From positions 62,001 through 126,000 of the forward strand of contig NZ_JAGGKA010000010.1 of assembly GCF_017873215.1 (NCBI RefSeq): a DNA stretch of 64,000 nucleotides, written 5' to 3'. Made by a program: the position numbers and the translations under genes. Positions within the stretch are counted from its first letter, which is position 1; each line of letters begins with the position of its first letter. Shown piece by piece: positions 62,010-64,000 of the stretch. Origin of the DNA: Clostridium tetanomorphum. Lineage in GTDB: Bacteria > Bacillota > Clostridia > Clostridiales > Clostridiaceae. The notes below the pieces were generated by a model. That model made no database searches and was not told the DNA's origin. It worked only from the letters and a program-made list of their open reading frames with translations.

Positions 62010-63417
62010 TAATAAAAAAATATCAAATTTACTTTTAAGAAATTATGTTATATCAGGTTTAATAATGTTTTTAGTTTTTGTAGTTTTTTTCTTCGGAACT
62101 GTAGCTATGTGGGTAACATTATATTTGCCTATAAATACTTTAATAAGTGCAGAAAATTCCAAGCTTGTAGCTGAAAATATTGTGAAAGATGACTACAAGG
62201 AAATTGATGTGGAAGAGATATTAAAGGTTAAAGGATGGGTAGAAATAGTAAATAAAGACTATAAGATAATACATACTAGAGGGATTCCTAAAGTAAATAG
62301 GAATAAGTATACTAAAGAAGAGTTTTACCGTATGATTATTAATTCAAATAATGAAATTTTTAGCAGTGAGGAATATATATATAATGTAGCTTATAATGCT
62401 AGGAAGGATTTTACTCTCATTGTATATCTTCCGAATGATAATTATTTTAATGATTTTATAAGAAAGCCTAAAATAGGAGTAAGAACTTTTTTTAGAATAT
62501 CTGTAGTGTCCTATTTAGTTATATTTATTTTAATTATGATAATTTATACTAAAATAACCTCTAGAAATTTAACTATACCTTTAAAAAAACTTATGATGGG
62601 GGTTAAAAGTATATCAAAGGGAGATTATTCAGTTAGAATAGACCTTAAGTCAAAAAATGAATTTGGACAGTTAAGAGATGCTTTTAATTTTATGGCAAAA
62701 AAAATAGAGGAAGAAAGAACGCTAAAAGAGAAAAGTGAAGAGGCTAGAAGAAGGCTTATAATGGATATATCCCATGACTTAAAAAATCCTTTAGCTAGCA
62801 TTAGGGGATATTCAGATTTACTTATAAAAAATAAAGAACTGCATGAGGATGAAAAGGATAAATATTTATCTATTATAGAGAATAATAGTATAAGAGTGAA
62901 TGATCTTATTACTGATTTATTTGAGCTTTCAAAATTTGAAAGTTTAGATTTTAATCTAGAATTAAAAAGAATAGATATTTGTGAATTTGTAAGAGAAGTT
63001 ATAGCCATATATATACCAGCTATGGAGGAAAAAAATATAGAGTATAGATTTTCAATACCGGACAGAAGCATAAATGTATTAATAGATTGTAAAAGTATGT
63101 ATAGGGCTATAAGTAATTTAATAATAAATAGTATCAAATATAATCCTAATAAAACCAAGCTTAAAATATCTATAGAGGACTTAAAAGAAAATATTTTACT
63201 AATAGTTGAGGATGATGGAATAGGGATACCAAAGAACTTAAAACAAGATATATTTAATCCTTTTGTTAGAGTTGATACTTCAAGAAATTCCAGAAGTGGA
63301 GGAACAGGATTAGGGCTTGCTATAACAAAAACTATAATAGAAAAGCATGAAGGAAAAATAGAGTTAGAAAGTGATACAAATAAAGGATGTAAATTTATAA
63401 TAACGCTAAGAAGGTAA
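62002..63417 (+). CDS. Sensor histidine kinase
   Basis: A 471-residue kinase. TM1 at about 12-37, an extracytoplasmic sensor of ~120 residues, TM2 at about 166-188, HAMP (190-242), HisKA with H258 in MDISHDLKNPLASIRGYSDLL, and HATPase_c with N-box NLIINSIKYNPNK, G1 VEDDGIGIP and G2 SGGTGLGLAITK. It phosphorylates the regulator encoded just upstream. The signal is unknown. The divergent secreted DUF4163/DUF3298 protein is a plausible target or sensor partner (inference). Confidence 0.95.
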   Translation: MNNNKKISNLLLRNYVISGLIMFLVFVVFFFGTVAMWVTLYLPINTLISAENSKLVAENIVKDDYKEIDVEEILKVKGWVEIVNKDYKIIHTRGIPKVNRNKYTKEEFYRMIINSNNEIFSSEEYIYNVAYNARKDFTLIVYLPNDNYFNDFIRKPKIGVRTFFRISVVSYLVIFILIMIIYTKITSRNLTIPLKKLMMGVKSISKGDYSVRIDLKSKNEFGQLRDAFNFMAKKIEEERTLKEKSEEARRRLIMDISHDLKNPLASIRGYSDLLIKNKELHEDEKDKYLSIIENNSIRVNDLITDLFELSKFESLDFNLELKRIDICEFVREVIAIYIPAMEEKNIEYRFSIPDRSINVLIDCKSMYRAISNLIINSIKYNPNKTKLKISIEDLKENILLIVEDDGIGIPKNLKQDIFNPFVRVDTSRNSRSGGTGLGLAITKTIIEKHEGKIELESDTNKGCKFIITLRR

Positions 63418-63420
63418 TAT

Positions 63421-63455
63421 AAAAAGAGTCTTGCATATAAGCTAGACTCTTTTTA
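63421..63455. terminator. Bidirectional terminator
   Basis: AAAAAGAGTCT (63421-63431) pairs with AGACTCTTTTT (63444-63454). A-run and T-run flank the stem, serving the kinase gene (+) and the HD-GYP gene (-). Confidence 0.88.
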
Positions 63456-63462
63456 ATATAGT

Positions 63463-64000
63463 TTATAGTTCTTTAAATATATCAATGCATATGTTGAGTA
63501 AATTAGGATCAAATTGAGTTCCTGAACATCTTATAAGTTCTTTTATAGCCTCCTCTTTGGAAATTGCTTTTTTATAAGGTCTATCATGAGTCATTACATC
63601 AAAGGAATCTACTATAGACAGCAATCGCGATAGTAAAGGTATTTTATCTCCTTTAAGTCCTTTTGGATATCCACATCCATTATATTGTTCATGATGGGTA
63701 AGTATTTTATAAGCAATATGACTCAGCTCTTGAGAAGAACAGGCAATTCTATAGCCTATTTCAGTATGGGTTTTCATAATAGACCATTCTTCCTCTGTAA
63801 GCTTATCTGGCTTATTAAGTATTTCATCAGGAATTGCAATTTTACCAATATCATGGAGCTTAGCCAGAGTATAAAGTTCATCTAATTGAGAAGATGATAA
63901 CTTTAATTTTTTACCTACTTTTTCACAAAGATTATATATTCTTAAAGTGTGCTCTTCAGTTTCATGACTTTTTTCCCAAAGACTTTTTGTTAAGGATGTA
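63463..64000 (-). CDS. HD-GYP domain protein, C-terminal part (5' end outside window)
   Basis: On the minus strand the frame is open to the right edge; an internal Met at 63777 is not the start. The visible ~179 residues include LWEKSHETEEHTLRIYNLC, the metal pair HD in LAKLHDIGKIAIPDEILNK, then EIGYRIACSS, HHEQYNGCGYPKGLKG (the HHExxxGxGYP signature), IVDSFDVMTHDRPYKK, and a terminal helix. HD-GYP domains hydrolyse cyclic di-GMP or related cyclic dinucleotides; the key motifs look intact. The sensory part lies beyond the window. Confidence 0.92.
   Translation of the reverse strand, partial: TSLTKSLWEKSHETEEHTLRIYNLCEKVGKKLKLSSSQLDELYTLAKLHDIGKIAIPDEILNKPDKLTEEEWSIMKTHTEIGYRIACSSQELSHIAYKILTHHEQYNGCGYPKGLKGDKIPLLSRLLSIVDSFDVMTHDRPYKKAISKEEAIKELIRCSGTQFDPNLLNICIDIFKEL

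Noticed and set aside
62625-63158. 177-codon minus-strand open frame.
   Set aside because: Antisense shadow of the histidine kinase, rich in Ser/Leu/Ile as expected from reversed Lys/Glu/Asp codons.
1-64000. CRISPR arrays, tRNA or rRNA genes.
   Set aside because: No regularly spaced identical repeats, no cloverleaf with a TTCRA-type arm and no rRNA-like conserved G+C-rich blocks were found on reading through; the one G+C-rich tract (48701-48840) is better explained by the IS110-family element.

Overview
The window is low-G+C, tightly packed Firmicute DNA with strong AGGAGG-type ribosome binding sites and many intrinsic terminators. Gene content points to Clostridium sensu stricto: an 864-residue bifunctional AdhE under a Rex-like operator, a thioredoxin reductase-like/glutaredoxin/AhpC operon of the kind characterised in C. 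pasteurianum, a BCCT transporter, and several Cys-rich or redox proteins. The species cannot be fixed from the sequence alone.

Region 1 (1-1760): end of a chemotaxis receptor, a long intergenic hairpin and a DUF1835-type gene. Region 2 (1878-20558) is the most unusual part: ten co-directional genes forming one apparent system. At each end lies the same triad in the same order (beta-rich protein, zinc-ribbon GTPase, GTPase-associated protein). Between the triads sit a membrane-anchored zinc-ribbon GTPase, two membrane vWA proteins whose MIDAS domains are predicted to face outward, an 1135-residue tubulin/FtsZ-like protein and a 779-residue unrecognised partner. Individual families are known from comparative genomics of GTPase-centred (suspected conflict or surface-signalling) systems, but I know of no assigned function for this assembly.

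Region 3 (20630-31360): a PLP-dependent decarboxylase followed by a BCCT transporter; carAB behind a textbook promoter and a PyrR-type attenuator; two secreted cell-wall/peptide hydrolases. Region 4 (31400-35110): small orphan genes, including a kinase-like protein lacking its N-lobe and a PAS-only protein without an output domain. Region 5 (35290-42660): adhE with a Rex-like site on its -10 box, an M29 aminopeptidase, a PrcB-like exported protein, an ECF sigma/anti-sigma pair and an alpha/beta hydrolase.

Region 6 (42750-51160): alkylation-repair genes (ogt, AlkD-like), an ElaA-type acetyltransferase, and a TetR-controlled ABC exporter operon with twin operators. The exporter operon is split by an IS110-family element that carries a G+C-rich, structured non-coding tail, a bridge-RNA (seekRNA) candidate. 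Next comes a doubly broken M24 peptidase pseudogene. Region 7 (51300-57570): YjiH-type membrane protein, the TrxR-like/Grx/AhpC operon with a Fur/PerR-type box, a D-2-hydroxyacid dehydrogenase, a ferritin-like protein and a 5'-truncated eutH remnant. Region 8 (57866-64000): a complete chemotaxis receptor, a secreted protein with an internally duplicated DUF4163/DUF3298 unit, an OmpR-type two-component system, and the C-terminal part of an HD-GYP protein running off the right edge. No tRNA, rRNA or CRISPR array was seen.
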